13,967 bases of DNA from NCBI GenBank assembly GCA_041591635.1, contig JBFHRO010000076.1:1-13967 (forward strand), in the 5' to 3' direction. The position numbers were made by a program, and so were the translations under genes. The notes under the pieces are model-generated. The model saw nothing but the letters and a program-made list of their open reading frames with translations, was not told the DNA's origin and did not search any database. The DNA is from JACKOD01 sp041591635 (GTDB lineage Bacteria; Pseudomonadota; Gammaproteobacteria; Pseudomonadales; Oleiphilaceae). Below are positions 7,110-13,967 of this stretch, in pieces (positions within the stretch are counted from its first letter, which is position 1; every line of letters begins with the position of its first letter).

Positions 7110-7511
7110 TCAGCTCATCGCCGAGAGCACAAGAAACTCTTCATTGCGATCAATCACCAGGTAGCGCGACAAATCCGCACCGCTGGCCACCTCGTTGGTC
7201 ATGCGGTTGAGGTAGGGATCGGCCTGCTCGGTGGTAGGGGGCGTGCTGCCTTCCCCGGAGAGGCTCGCCACAATCATCAGCTGCCACTCCTTGCTGATGG
7301 AATCCGCCTCGGCCACCAGGGCCGCAAAGCTGCTGATTTCCTGTGGCAGCTTGTCGACACACATCACCGGCACCAAGTGGCCACGATACTCCTTGGCCTT
7401 CTTGCTCTTGTTGCTTTTGACATCGCTGGTACCGGCAAACAAAAACAGCAGGCGCTGGGCATCGGCCTGCTGCTTGCTCGCATCGAGGAGTTCCTGAAAA
7501 TTACTGATCAT
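7110..7511 (-). CDS. small conserved protein of unknown function
   Basis: The 133-residue soluble protein begins MISNFQELLDASKQQ. It then has a beta-like LLFLFAGTSD, a short lysine-rich stretch (KSNKSKKAK, 32-40), HLVPVMCVDKLPQEISSFAALVAEAD (45-70), and WQLMIVASLSG (76-86). A conserved-looking end follows: DPYLNRMTNEVASGADLSRYLVIDRNEEFL. I recall similar short proteins in other proteobacteria, sometimes labelled ribonucleotide reductase subunit alpha, but nothing here resembles that enzyme and I do not adopt the label. There is no signal peptide or membrane segment. The ATG at 7511 has AGGGCGG about 6 bases upstream. It converges on the transsulfuration gene (27 bases apart) and diverges from the solute-binding protein gene. 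Confidence 0.75.
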   Translation of the reverse strand: MISNFQELLDASKQQADAQRLLFLFAGTSDVKSNKSKKAKEYRGHLVPVMCVDKLPQEISSFAALVAEADSISKEWQLMIVASLSGEGSTPPTTEQADPYLNRMTNEVASGADLSRYLVIDRNEEFLVLSAMS

Positions 7512-7612
7512 GCTGTACCGCCCTGTGTCGATTGAAGTGGCTCAAGGATAAATACCTCGGCCAGTGGAAACAAGCGCTTTTCCTGGAAGGCTCGCCACTG
7601 CCCGGAGTCCAG

Positions 7613-7678
7613 AAATTTGCGCTTTTTTTGCGTCAAATTCGCCAGAAGTGCGGCCCACTATCCAAAAAACGCAAATTT
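7613..7678. repeat. long-looped inverted repeat upstream of the solute-binding protein gene
   Basis: AAATTTGCGCTTTTTTT (7613-7629) pairs with AAAAAACGCAAATTT (7664-7678) apart from one bulged C; the loop is 34 bases. It lies in the AT-rich divergent region between the small unknown gene and the secreted protein gene, roughly 100 bases before the latter's start. It may be a regulatory stem or a two-half operator. There is no direct evidence of function. Confidence 0.4.
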
Positions 7679-7776
7679 TGTCTACTTTTCGCACTTTTTG
7701 TCATTGCTTATTGTCAAATGATCTACACTCAAATCAGACCCCTCCTCTGCCAACCGAACAAGGCGAACACTCCGCA

Positions 7777-8619
7777 ATGCTGCGAATAACCTGGCTACTG
7801 GTATGTTTGAGCTGTATACCAGTGGCGCTTCACGCTCAAACCATTGAATGGACCGATATCGATTTACCCCCGTTGCACGCGATTACCGATGGTCCCTACA
7901 AGGGTCAGGGCATTACGGACCAGCTGACCGGGCTACTGGCGAAACATCTGCCCCAATTTGAACACAAACGCTCAATCATCCCCAGCAAGCGTGTGCTTTA
8001 CATGCTCGAAAAAGGGCAGTCCATCTGCAATCCATCAACCAAAAAGACCCCGGCGCGGGAAGCCATTATGTACTTCTCCATTCCCAGCGTATTTATCAGG
8101 GGCGTGGGTATCACCACCACGGTCAAAACGACCGGCGAATTGCCGGGCACCCGATCGCTGCAGGCCATTCTGGAGGCCAGATACAAGGTGGGCATTGAAG
8201 CCGGGCGATCGTACGGCCAACGGGTTGATGCGGTGCTCGCACGCTTTGCCCACTCGCCGCAACTCATTGATCGCGCCACCGAAAACGCCTATGAAGGCTC
8301 GGTGCGCATGCTGCTCAAAGATCACGTGCATTATGTGCTGGGCTATCCGATGGAATTCAGCTATACGCTTACCCGTCTCGACGCGCCCCAAAAACTGCGG
8401 TTTTATCCCCTTGAGGAAGAAGATGCTTTCACCATGTCGCACGTTGCCTGCTCGAAAACCCCCGAGGGACTGGCGATCATCAAACTGATCAATGAGCGCC
8501 TGCGGGAATTGCGGCCAACGCCGCCATACCGGGCCATTCTCGAGCGCTGGCAACCTGCGAACATCATAGAGGAATACCGTGCCGCCTACGACCAGCAGTT
8601 TCTCACTGTTCTGGAATAG
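7777..8619 (+). CDS. secreted solute-binding-like protein (family 3-related, TIGR02285-like)
   Basis: The 280-residue protein has a clear Sec signal peptide. After MLR comes a hydrophobic run to about 17, then ALHA followed by Gln 21 as the likely mature start, so it is periplasmic. The mature part has the two-lobed substrate-binding layout seen in extracellular solute-binding proteins of family 3. Features recalling the TIGR02285 group are LPPLHAITDGPYKGQGITDQL (30-50), RVLYMLEKGQSICNPS (72-87), EAIMYFSIPSVF (95-106) and a second lobe with GRSYG (143-147). Cys 84 and Cys 225 could pair. No ABC permease or ATPase lies next to it, so a sensory or orphan role is possible; the ligand is unknown. 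The open frame extends upstream by 71 codons, but only the ATG at 7777 gives the signal peptide. Confidence 0.85.
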   Translation: MLRITWLLVCLSCIPVALHAQTIEWTDIDLPPLHAITDGPYKGQGITDQLTGLLAKHLPQFEHKRSIIPSKRVLYMLEKGQSICNPSTKKTPAREAIMYFSIPSVFIRGVGITTTVKTTGELPGTRSLQAILEARYKVGIEAGRSYGQRVDAVLARFAHSPQLIDRATENAYEGSVRMLLKDHVHYVLGYPMEFSYTLTRLDAPQKLRFYPLEEEDAFTMSHVACSKTPEGLAIIKLINERLRELRPTPPYRAILERWQPANIIEEYRAAYDQQFLTVLE

Positions 8620-8633
8620 GCGGCCCGCGAGGA

Positions 8634-10118
8634 TCAGTCCGTCAGCTTCAGCGTCTTGAGCGTTGCCGTTCGCACCGATTGCAGCAAGTCCGGATTCTCG
8701 ATCAGGGACTGACCAAAAGACGGCATCATCGCCTTCAGGCGTGCCTGCCAGGCTTCACTGGCCAGGCGCTCCTTGAAGCAACGCTCGAGCACCCCCAGCA
8801 TCGCATGCACCGCAATGGATGCACCCGGCGAGGCGCCCAGCAAGGCCGCCAGGGTGCCATCGCGCGAGGCGACCAGCTCGGTGCCAAATTCCAGCTTGCC
8901 GCTGCCATCCGCATTTTTCTTGATGATCTGAACCCGCTGCCCGGCCTTCGCCAAGGTCCAGTCTTGCGGATCAGCGGAGGGAAAATAATCCTTGAGCGAT
9001 GCCATTCGGTCTTCATGAGACTGCATGGCTTCACCGATGAGGTACTTGGTGAGGTCCATGTTATGCACCCCCACCGACATCATGGGCACCAGATTTTTGC
9101 CCCGCACCGAGGCAAACAGGTCAAAGGCCGAACCTTCCTTCAAGAATTTGGTGGTAAAGCCGGCAAAGGGCCCGAACAGCAAGGCCTTCTCGCCGTTGAT
9201 GATGCGGGTGTCCAGATGCGGCACCGACATGGGGGGCGCGCCCACGGCCGCCTTGCCGTATACCTTGGAGGCGTGTTGTTGCACAACATCGGGCTTGCGG
9301 CACACGAGCCACTGACCACTGACAGGAAAACCGCCGTACCCCTCGCTTTCGGTAATGGCCGACTTTTGCAGTAACGGCAGCGCACCGCCGCCCGCCCCCA
9401 AAAATACAAACGCGGCCTTGATCGACAAGGAGGTGCCAGTGATTCGATCCTTGACCCGCACCTTCCAGCTCTGATCATCATAGCGTTCAATGCGTTTCAC
9501 CCGATTGTTGAGCAAAAGTTCAAAGTTCGGGCTTTGCTGCAAACAGGTGACCATACTGCGGGTAAGGGAGCCGAAGTCCACGTCCGAGCCGTATTCCACC
9601 CGGGTAGCCGCCACCGGCCCTGTGCCATCCCGCCCCCGCATGACCAGCGGCATCCATTCTTCTATCACTTTCGGATCTTCGCTGTAGCGCATGTCCTTGA
9701 ACAGGTGGTGGGCACTGAGCAATTCGTAACGCTTGCGCAAAAAAGCCACATTCGCCTCACCCCAGACAAAGCTCTGGTGCGGCGTGGGGTTAATGAATTT
9801 TTGAGGGGCCGGGAGGATTTTTTCGTTGACCAGGTACGACCAGAACTGCAACGACATCTCAAAGGCCGCATTGATCGACAGGGCCCGGTCGATCTCAACG
9901 CGACCATCAGGCATCTCGGGCGTGTAATTGAGCTCGCAATACCCGGCATGCCCGGTGCCGGCATTGTTCCAGCCATCGGTACTTTCATGGGCAACATGAT
10001 CCAGCCGTTCCACCATGACAATTTTCATAGAAGGGTCGAGTTGCTGTAGCATCATACCCAGGGTAGCGCTCATGACGCCCCCGCCGACGAGCACCACATC
10101 TGCTTTTTTAACACTCAT
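8634..10118 (-). CDS. mqo: malate:quinone oxidoreductase
   Basis: The 494-residue FAD enzyme oxidises malate to oxaloacetate and passes electrons to the quinone pool at the inner face of the cytoplasmic membrane, serving the TCA cycle and respiration. The N-terminus has the dinucleotide-binding turn DVVLVGGGVMSATLG (7-21) with the ribose-binding Glu at 37. It is followed by family-typical GWNNAGTGHAGYCELNYTP (49-67), FLGAGGGALPLL (239-250), GFPVSGQWL (263-271), GPFAGFTTKFLK (316-327) and LLGASPGAS (426-434). The length is normal and the frame intact. The ATG at 10118 has AAAGG about 9 to 11 bases upstream. It converges on the solute-binding gene with only 14 bases between stops and diverges from the double-HAD gene. 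Confidence 0.97.
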   Translation of the reverse strand: MSVKKADVVLVGGGVMSATLGMMLQQLDPSMKIVMVERLDHVAHESTDGWNNAGTGHAGYCELNYTPEMPDGRVEIDRALSINAAFEMSLQFWSYLVNEKILPAPQKFINPTPHQSFVWGEANVAFLRKRYELLSAHHLFKDMRYSEDPKVIEEWMPLVMRGRDGTGPVAATRVEYGSDVDFGSLTRSMVTCLQQSPNFELLLNNRVKRIERYDDQSWKVRVKDRITGTSLSIKAAFVFLGAGGGALPLLQKSAITESEGYGGFPVSGQWLVCRKPDVVQQHASKVYGKAAVGAPPMSVPHLDTRIINGEKALLFGPFAGFTTKFLKEGSAFDLFASVRGKNLVPMMSVGVHNMDLTKYLIGEAMQSHEDRMASLKDYFPSADPQDWTLAKAGQRVQIIKKNADGSGKLEFGTELVASRDGTLAALLGASPGASIAVHAMLGVLERCFKERLASEAWQARLKAMMPSFGQSLIENPDLLQSVRTATLKTLKLTD

Positions 10119-10162
10119 GGAATTTCGCCTTTCACTGATTTAAAGGGTTAAATAAATCGGGG

Positions 10163-10168
10163 CGTCAA
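10163..10168 (-). promoter_or_regulatory. possible -35 element of mqo
   Basis: TTGACG on the minus strand lies about 50 bases before the mqo ATG. The best -10-like sequence (TTAAAT) is 19 bases further on, longer than ideal, so the promoter is only suggested. The 258-base interval also holds a short stem (CCCGCT ... AGCGGG, 10290-10310) without a T-run. Confidence 0.3.
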
Positions 10169-10364
10169 TTATGCGGGATCGTCGCCTCGGGGCAAAGGAC
10201 ATTAGTGTGTCTGCCTGCGCATTTTCATGGCCAATTGATCCAGGCCAAAACGCGGCCCCGCGGCATTTCCTCCGCCGTCCTCCCGATATCCCGCTACACT
10301 GAAAAGCGGGGCAGGTCAGGGCACGCGACCTTCGCACCCGCCACTGCACCTACAGGCTTGTGCC

Positions 10365-10369
10365 GGAGG
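10365..10369 (+). promoter_or_regulatory. ribosome binding site of the double-HAD gene
   Basis: GGAGG lies 7 bases before the ATG at 10377. It is one of the strongest ribosome sites in the window and fixes the start. Confidence 0.8.
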
Positions 10370-10376
10370 CTTCGAC

Positions 10377-12107
10377 ATGCACACACCCGTCAATCTGCCC
10401 CCCGCTCCCCGCGTGATGATCTTTGACTGGCATGGCACCCTGGTCGACACCCACGACGCCATGTTCAGTGCGATGGAAGACATGCTGCCGCTGCTCGAAG
10501 ACCTCAATCTGGTGGAGGCGTTACTGCCCGAAGAAGCGTGCAAAACGCCAGACGATGCAAGACTGGTACGCTACATCCGGATTTTTCGCCGCCTGCATCC
10601 ACGTATCCTGGCCGAGCGCCGGGTGTCGCGCACCGACATCTTCAACGCTATTTTTGGCGACAATACCGAAGCCAAAAGCATTGCCCACATGGCCTACAAC
10701 CGTTGCTATCGCAAGTATTACGGCCAGGTCAAACCCTTTCAGCTGGGGGTATTTGACTATCTGGTGGCACTCAAAAAACTGGGCATCAAGCTGGCCGTGG
10801 CGACCAACCGCAGCCGCGAATTTCTCGACCACGAGCTGCTCATTGTGGACGAGGGGCGCTGGGCCGGTCTGTTTGACGCCACTATTTGTGCCGATGACGT
10901 GACCCACTACAAGCCCGCCCCCGATGTTCTGCTGGCAGCTATCGCTGCTCTGGCCGAAAAACCCGGCCCGCACATCTGGTATGTAGGCGACAGCTATGTC
11001 GATATGGTCACGGCCAGCCATGGCGGAATAACCCCGGTGTTCTACAACGGGGCGCGCTGGGAGCCCGCCTGGTTTGATGCCACGTTCGGGAACGACAAAC
11101 ACCTGCAGCCAGCCGCCATTACCGATAGCTTTGAAGCCCTGATGGATCTGCTGGAGCAACAGCAAACCCGCCAGCCAAGCCTGTTCGCGACCCCGGTGGC
11201 ACAGGTGCGACCCACACCCTACCCGGCACCGCAGGCCCCGCCACCGCGCATTGAGCCCGACTGGCATCCGGCGCTGGCCAAACTTCCTGCGCCGGTGGTG
11301 ATTCTGTTTGACTGGCACGCCACCCTGGTTGACACCCTCGATGCCATGTACCACGCGGTCGATGACATGCTGGTCGAATTCGCCGATCTGGGCCTGACGC
11401 AGCGCCTTGTCTGCCCCAAGACCAGCAAATCACCGGAAGATGCCCGCCTGGTGGAATACGTACGGCAATACGCGGCCCTGCATCCAAAAATCAAAGCCGA
11501 TCGCAAGATCTCCCGCACCGACATTTTTGAGGTGCTTTTCGGGGATGATCAGGAAGCCAAGCAGATGGCCCACAAGCGCTTCAATCATCACTATCGCAAG
11601 CATTATGGCAACGTCTTGCCCTTCGAACCCAAGGTCGCGTCACTACTGGGCGGCCTGCGTGGGCTGGGAATCGTGGTCGGCGTGATTACCAACCGCGACC
11701 GGGAATTTTTTGAACACGAACTGGCCTGCGTGGAGGGCTCGGGCTGGGCGCACCTGTTTGACACCACGGTGTGCGGTGATGACACCCTGCTGCGCAAACC
11801 GCATCCCGACCAGCTGTTGAAAGCCATGGCCAATCTGAGCCAGGCGCCGGGCCGGGAGGTCTGGTACGTGGGTGACAGCACCACCGATGTTATCTCTGCC
11901 AAAACCGCGGGAATTACCAGCATTTTTTTCAATGGCGCGCAGTGGGATCTGCCCTGGTTGCAGAAGATCTTTCCCGGCAACGAACGCTATCCGCACAAAC
12001 CGGACGCGGTGGTGAATGACTTTTCAGAGTTTTGGGCGCTGGCCCTCGCCTGCCGCGACAAAAAAGGCGATCACCGTGATCGCCTTTTCTATCCGCAAAG
12101 ACCTTGA
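10377..12107 (+). CDS. tandem double-domain HAD-superfamily hydrolase with DWH motif I
   Basis: The 576-residue protein has two complete HAD domains. Domain A (about 10-257) has FDWHGTLVDT (nucleophile Asp 17), VATNR (Thr 143), YKPAPD (Lys 179) and GDSYVD (Asp 205, Asp 209). Domain B (about 305-556) has FDWHATLVDT (Asp 312), ITNR (Thr 438), RKPHPD (Lys 474) and GDSTTD (Asp 500, Asp 504). All four motifs are offset by exactly 295 residues, as are the cap-region anchors SRTDIF and DARLV. A proline-rich linker (about 260-300) joins the domains. In both, His replaces the second Asp of motif I, the general acid/base of ordinary HAD phosphatases. The nearest known parallel is phosphonoacetaldehyde hydrolase, which has Ala there. 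I recall single-domain relatives with DWH in proteobacteria. The substrate is unknown; phosphatase activity may be altered. The C-terminal 17 residues or so are encoded across a terminator hairpin. Confidence 0.88.
   Translation: MHTPVNLPPAPRVMIFDWHGTLVDTHDAMFSAMEDMLPLLEDLNLVEALLPEEACKTPDDARLVRYIRIFRRLHPRILAERRVSRTDIFNAIFGDNTEAKSIAHMAYNRCYRKYYGQVKPFQLGVFDYLVALKKLGIKLAVATNRSREFLDHELLIVDEGRWAGLFDATICADDVTHYKPAPDVLLAAIAALAEKPGPHIWYVGDSYVDMVTASHGGITPVFYNGARWEPAWFDATFGNDKHLQPAAITDSFEALMDLLEQQQTRQPSLFATPVAQVRPTPYPAPQAPPPRIEPDWHPALAKLPAPVVILFDWHATLVDTLDAMYHAVDDMLVEFADLGLTQRLVCPKTSKSPEDARLVEYVRQYAALHPKIKADRKISRTDIFEVLFGDDQEAKQMAHKRFNHHYRKHYGNVLPFEPKVASLLGGLRGLGIVVGVITNRDREFFEHELACVEGSGWAHLFDTTVCGDDTLLRKPHPDQLLKAMANLSQAPGREVWYVGDSTTDVISAKTAGITSIFFNGAQWDLPWLQKIFPGNERYPHKPDAVVNDFSEFWALALACRDKKGDHRDRLFYPQRP
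12062..12088. terminator. bidirectional hairpin terminator inside the end of the double-HAD gene
   Basis: AAAA-GGCGATCA-CCG-TGATCGCC-TTTT forms a perfect 12-bp stem with a 3-base loop. Read on the minus strand it is followed by six Ts (12065-12060), ideal for ending trxA, whose stop is 50 bases before it. Read on the + strand it has TTTTCT, adequate for the HAD gene. Unusually, it lies before the HAD stop codon at 12105-12107. Confidence 0.85.
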
Positions 12108-12137
12108 GAGCCTTGAACGCTCCCAGGTATACGGGAT

Positions 12138-12464
12138 TCAGATATTGCTGTTGATAAAAGCCGTCAGCTGCGACTTCGATAGCGCGCCCACCTTGGTGGC
12201 ATCGACATTGCCGTTTTTGAACAGCATCAGGGTGGGAATGCCGCGGATATTGAATTTGGGCGGTGTCTGGTCATTTTCATCAATATTGAGCTTGCAGATT
12301 TTCAGGCGACCATCATATTCGTCGGCGATTTCTTCCAGCACCGGGGCAATCATCTTGCAGGGGCCGCACCATTCGGCCCAGTAATCGACCAGCACAGGGC
12401 CATCGGCCTGAAGCACTTCTTTTTCAAAGGTATCGTCAGTTACATTGATGATTTTATCGCTCAT
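12138..12464 (-). CDS. trxA: thioredoxin
   Basis: The 108-residue cytosolic dithiol-disulfide oxidoreductase has the active site WCGPCK (Cys 33 and Cys 36), the cis-proline of GIPTL (Pro 77), and the conserved DYWAEWC and FKNG segments. The length equals that of E. coli thioredoxin 1. It is reduced by thioredoxin reductase and supplies electrons to ribonucleotide reductase, methionine sulfoxide reductase and others. Start ATG at 12464, with AGGG about 9 bases upstream. It diverges from ppx, as I recall for Pseudomonas, where rho follows trxA; here rho is not downstream and trxA instead converges on the double-HAD gene and shares its terminator. Confidence 0.97.
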   Translation of the reverse strand: MSDKIINVTDDTFEKEVLQADGPVLVDYWAEWCGPCKMIAPVLEEIADEYDGRLKICKLNIDENDQTPPKFNIRGIPTLMLFKNGNVDATKVGALSKSQLTAFINSNI

Positions 12465-12589
12465 GGTGCTGCCCTGTAGAGTTAAGAAAAAATGTCATCC
12501 CATGAAAAACCCGACGAAGGTACAGGCACCAGGGATGCAGGTCGCAGTCTCTCTTTTTTCGCCGCTGGCAGGTGTCGAATCAGGAAAGA

Positions 12590-12618
12590 TTGGCCTATGA
12601 TTATCGCACTACTATATA
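12590..12618 (+). promoter_or_regulatory. candidate sigma-70 promoter of ppx
   Basis: TTGGCC (12590-12595) and TATATA (12613-12618) are 17 bases apart and each matches four of six consensus positions. Transcription would start near 12625, giving a leader of about 20 bases that still contains the AGAGGA ribosome site. A TATGAT at 12596 is an alternative -10 without a good -35. Confidence 0.4.
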
Positions 12619-12643
12619 GGCTTGCCAGAGGATTTCAAGCAAC

Positions 12644-13967
12644 GTGGAAGTAAAGGCGCCCGAATCCGAACCCGACAATCAGACCATTGCCGCCATTGAT
12701 CTTGGCTCCAACAGCTTTCACATGATCGTTGGCCGCAAGGCCCAGGGCGAGGTACGCACGCTCGACAAACTCGGTGAAAAAGTGCAGCTGGCCGCCGGAC
12801 TGGATGAAAACCACATTCTCAGCGAAGAAGCCCAGCAGCGCGCACTGGAGTGTCTCAGTCGCTTCGCCCAGCGCATCAAGGGGCTGCCTCAGGGCTCGGT
12901 TCAGGTGGTGGGCACCAACGCCCTGCGCATGGCAAAAAACGCCCAGATGTTCATCGACCGGGCCGAGGCCGTACTGGGTCACCCGGTGGATATCATTGCC
13001 GGACGCGAAGAAGCCAGACTCATCTACCTGGGCGTATCGCACCAACTGGCCGACGACGACGGAAGGCGCCTGGTGATCGACATTGGCGGGGGCAGCACCG
13101 AATTCATCATCGGGGAACGCTTTGAAGGCAAGGTCCTCGAGAGCCTGCACATGGGGTGCGTGTCCTATCGCGAACGCTTTTTTGACGACGGCAAAATTTC
13201 CCGCGACAACCTGCGCAAGGCCATTACCCAAGCATCCAGAGAATTGCTCAACATCAACAAGAGCTTTCGCAAGATGGGCTGGGCCAGTTGCGTCGGCTCG
13301 TCCGGCTCGGTCAAGGCCGTGCTGATCGCCGCCAAGACCCTTCGCCCCGAGAAGGACGAACTCACCCCCGACACCATGAACCAGCTGTTCGACACCCTGC
13401 TTAAACTCGGCCACATCGACAAACTGACCGAACTGGGCATTAAAAAGGAACGCTGCAGCATTTTTCCCGCCGGCTTTGCGATTCTCAAGGCCTGCTTTGA
13501 GGTGCTGGGCATTGACCGCATGACCTTTTCCGACGGTGCGCTGCGCGAGGGATTGCTGTACGACATGCTGGGCCGCATTCAGCATGAGGATGTGCGCGAA
13601 CGCTCCATCAGCGCCATGCAGGAGCGCTATCACGTTGACAAGGTTCACGCCCAGGCGGTGGAATACACCGCCCTGGCCGCCCTGGAACAGGTCAAATGCG
13701 ACTGGAACCTGGAGTCGCCCCTGTTCGCCGACCTGCTTCGCTGGGCCTGCCGCATTCACGAGGTGGGCCTGGTGATCTCCCACACCCAGTACCACAAACA
13801 CGGCGCTTACATGGTGCAGCATTCCGACATGGCCGGCTTTAGCAAGCAAACACAAACCGCCATGGCCATTCTGATTCGCAGCCACCGGCGCAAAATATTG
13901 GCGGAGATCTTTGCCGAAGCGCCACCCCCGCTACGCACTCGCCTGATAAAGCTCAGCATTTTGATGC
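12644..13967 (+). CDS. ppx: exopolyphosphatase (3' end outside window)
   Basis: The open frame runs from GTG 12644 to the end of the window, 441 codons without a stop. It encodes a Ppx/GppA phosphatase that releases phosphate from polyphosphate chain ends and may act on pppGpp. Visible are the actin-like phosphate-binding loop AAIDLGSNSFHMIV (16-29), the catalytic-Glu region AGREEARLIYLGV (Glu 122), the second loop VIDIGGGSTEF (144-154), VGSSGS (217-222), and SDGALREGLLYDML (296-309). An HD-like C-terminal domain follows, with IHEVGLVISHTQYHKHGAYM (371-390). E. coli Ppx has 513 residues, so about 70 are missing. AGAGGA lies 11 bases before the GTG; the ATG at 12597 is in another frame. A 416-codon open frame on the other strand is a shadow. 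Confidence 0.95.
   Translation, partial: MEVKAPESEPDNQTIAAIDLGSNSFHMIVGRKAQGEVRTLDKLGEKVQLAAGLDENHILSEEAQQRALECLSRFAQRIKGLPQGSVQVVGTNALRMAKNAQMFIDRAEAVLGHPVDIIAGREEARLIYLGVSHQLADDDGRRLVIDIGGGSTEFIIGERFEGKVLESLHMGCVSYRERFFDDGKISRDNLRKAITQASRELLNINKSFRKMGWASCVGSSGSVKAVLIAAKTLRPEKDELTPDTMNQLFDTLLKLGHIDKLTELGIKKERCSIFPAGFAILKACFEVLGIDRMTFSDGALREGLLYDMLGRIQHEDVRERSISAMQERYHVDKVHAQAVEYTALAALEQVKCDWNLESPLFADLLRWACRIHEVGLVISHTQYHKHGAYMVQHSDMAGFSKQTQTAMAILIRSHRRKILAEIFAEAPPPLRTRLIKLSILM

Noticed and set aside
7704..7717. Second FNR-like site TTGCT-TATT-GTCAA before the solute-binding gene
   Set aside because: It matches only eight of ten positions, in an AT-rich tract where such matches are expected by chance, and promoter spacing does not fit.
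7532..7789. An 85-codon + strand open frame with a hydrophobic segment before the solute-binding gene
   Set aside because: It starts at TTG without a ribosome site and covers the AT-rich regulatory region and the true start of the next gene in another frame.
10521..11354. A 277-codon minus-strand open frame opposite the double-HAD gene
   Set aside because: It overlaps a gene with intact HAD motifs and has no ribosome site or family features.
12635..13885. A 416-codon minus-strand open frame at the right end
   Set aside because: The + strand frame carries every Ppx motif in order. The antisense product is a low-complexity His/Gly/Val-rich shadow.

Overview
The window looks like a chromosomal, housekeeping-plus-sensing stretch from a GC-rich gammaproteobacterium. 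The evidence is the membrane malate:quinone oxidoreductase (Mqo), a divergent ppx/trxA pair of the kind known from pseudomonads, and Aer-type aerotaxis receptors. I cannot name the genus; a pseudomonad, Cellvibrio-like or Marinobacter-like lineage is only a guess. I see no transposase, integrase, tRNA, rRNA, CRISPR array or phage gene. No stretch above 300 bases lacks a gene; the largest gaps are 265 bp (7512-7776) and 258 bp (10119-10376).

Layout, left to right. The tail of an unidentified + strand gene (1-64) converges on a minus-strand pair: a PAQR/hemolysin III membrane protein followed by an alpha/beta hydrolase, joined by a 4-base ATGA overlap. Still on the minus strand come a PhnA/YjdM zinc-ribbon protein and two tandem paralogous aerotaxis receptors (2289-3860 and 4083-5651). 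Each receptor has an Aer-like FAD-PAS domain, a membrane hairpin and a complete cytoplasmic signalling domain. The leader of the upstream receptor holds five perfect copies of a 7-base repeat and, further out, a near-consensus FNR/Anr box. Diverging from it is a PLP-dependent transsulfuration enzyme (5877-7082), which converges on a small conserved protein of unknown function (7110-7511). A secreted family-3-like solute-binding protein (7777-8619) converges on mqo (8634-10118).

The right-hand part holds the most unusual gene, 10377-12107. It encodes a 576-residue protein made of two complete HAD phosphatase-like domains in tandem. From motif I through motif IV the two copies align without gaps at an offset of exactly 295 residues. 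Both carry Asp-Trp-His in place of the usual Asp-x-Asp of HAD motif I. Its last codons run through a strong hairpin terminator shared with the convergent trxA. The window ends inside ppx (exopolyphosphatase), transcribed away from trxA and cut off about 70 residues short of the usual family length.

Functionally the region mixes redox and energy sensing (two aerotaxis receptors, Mqo, thioredoxin), phosphate or phosphoester chemistry (Ppx, double HAD), sulfur amino-acid metabolism and lipid or membrane functions. No single pathway ties them together. The points most worth following are the double-HAD protein with its altered active site, the coding terminator at its end, and the repeat plus FNR-like box in front of the aerotaxis receptor.
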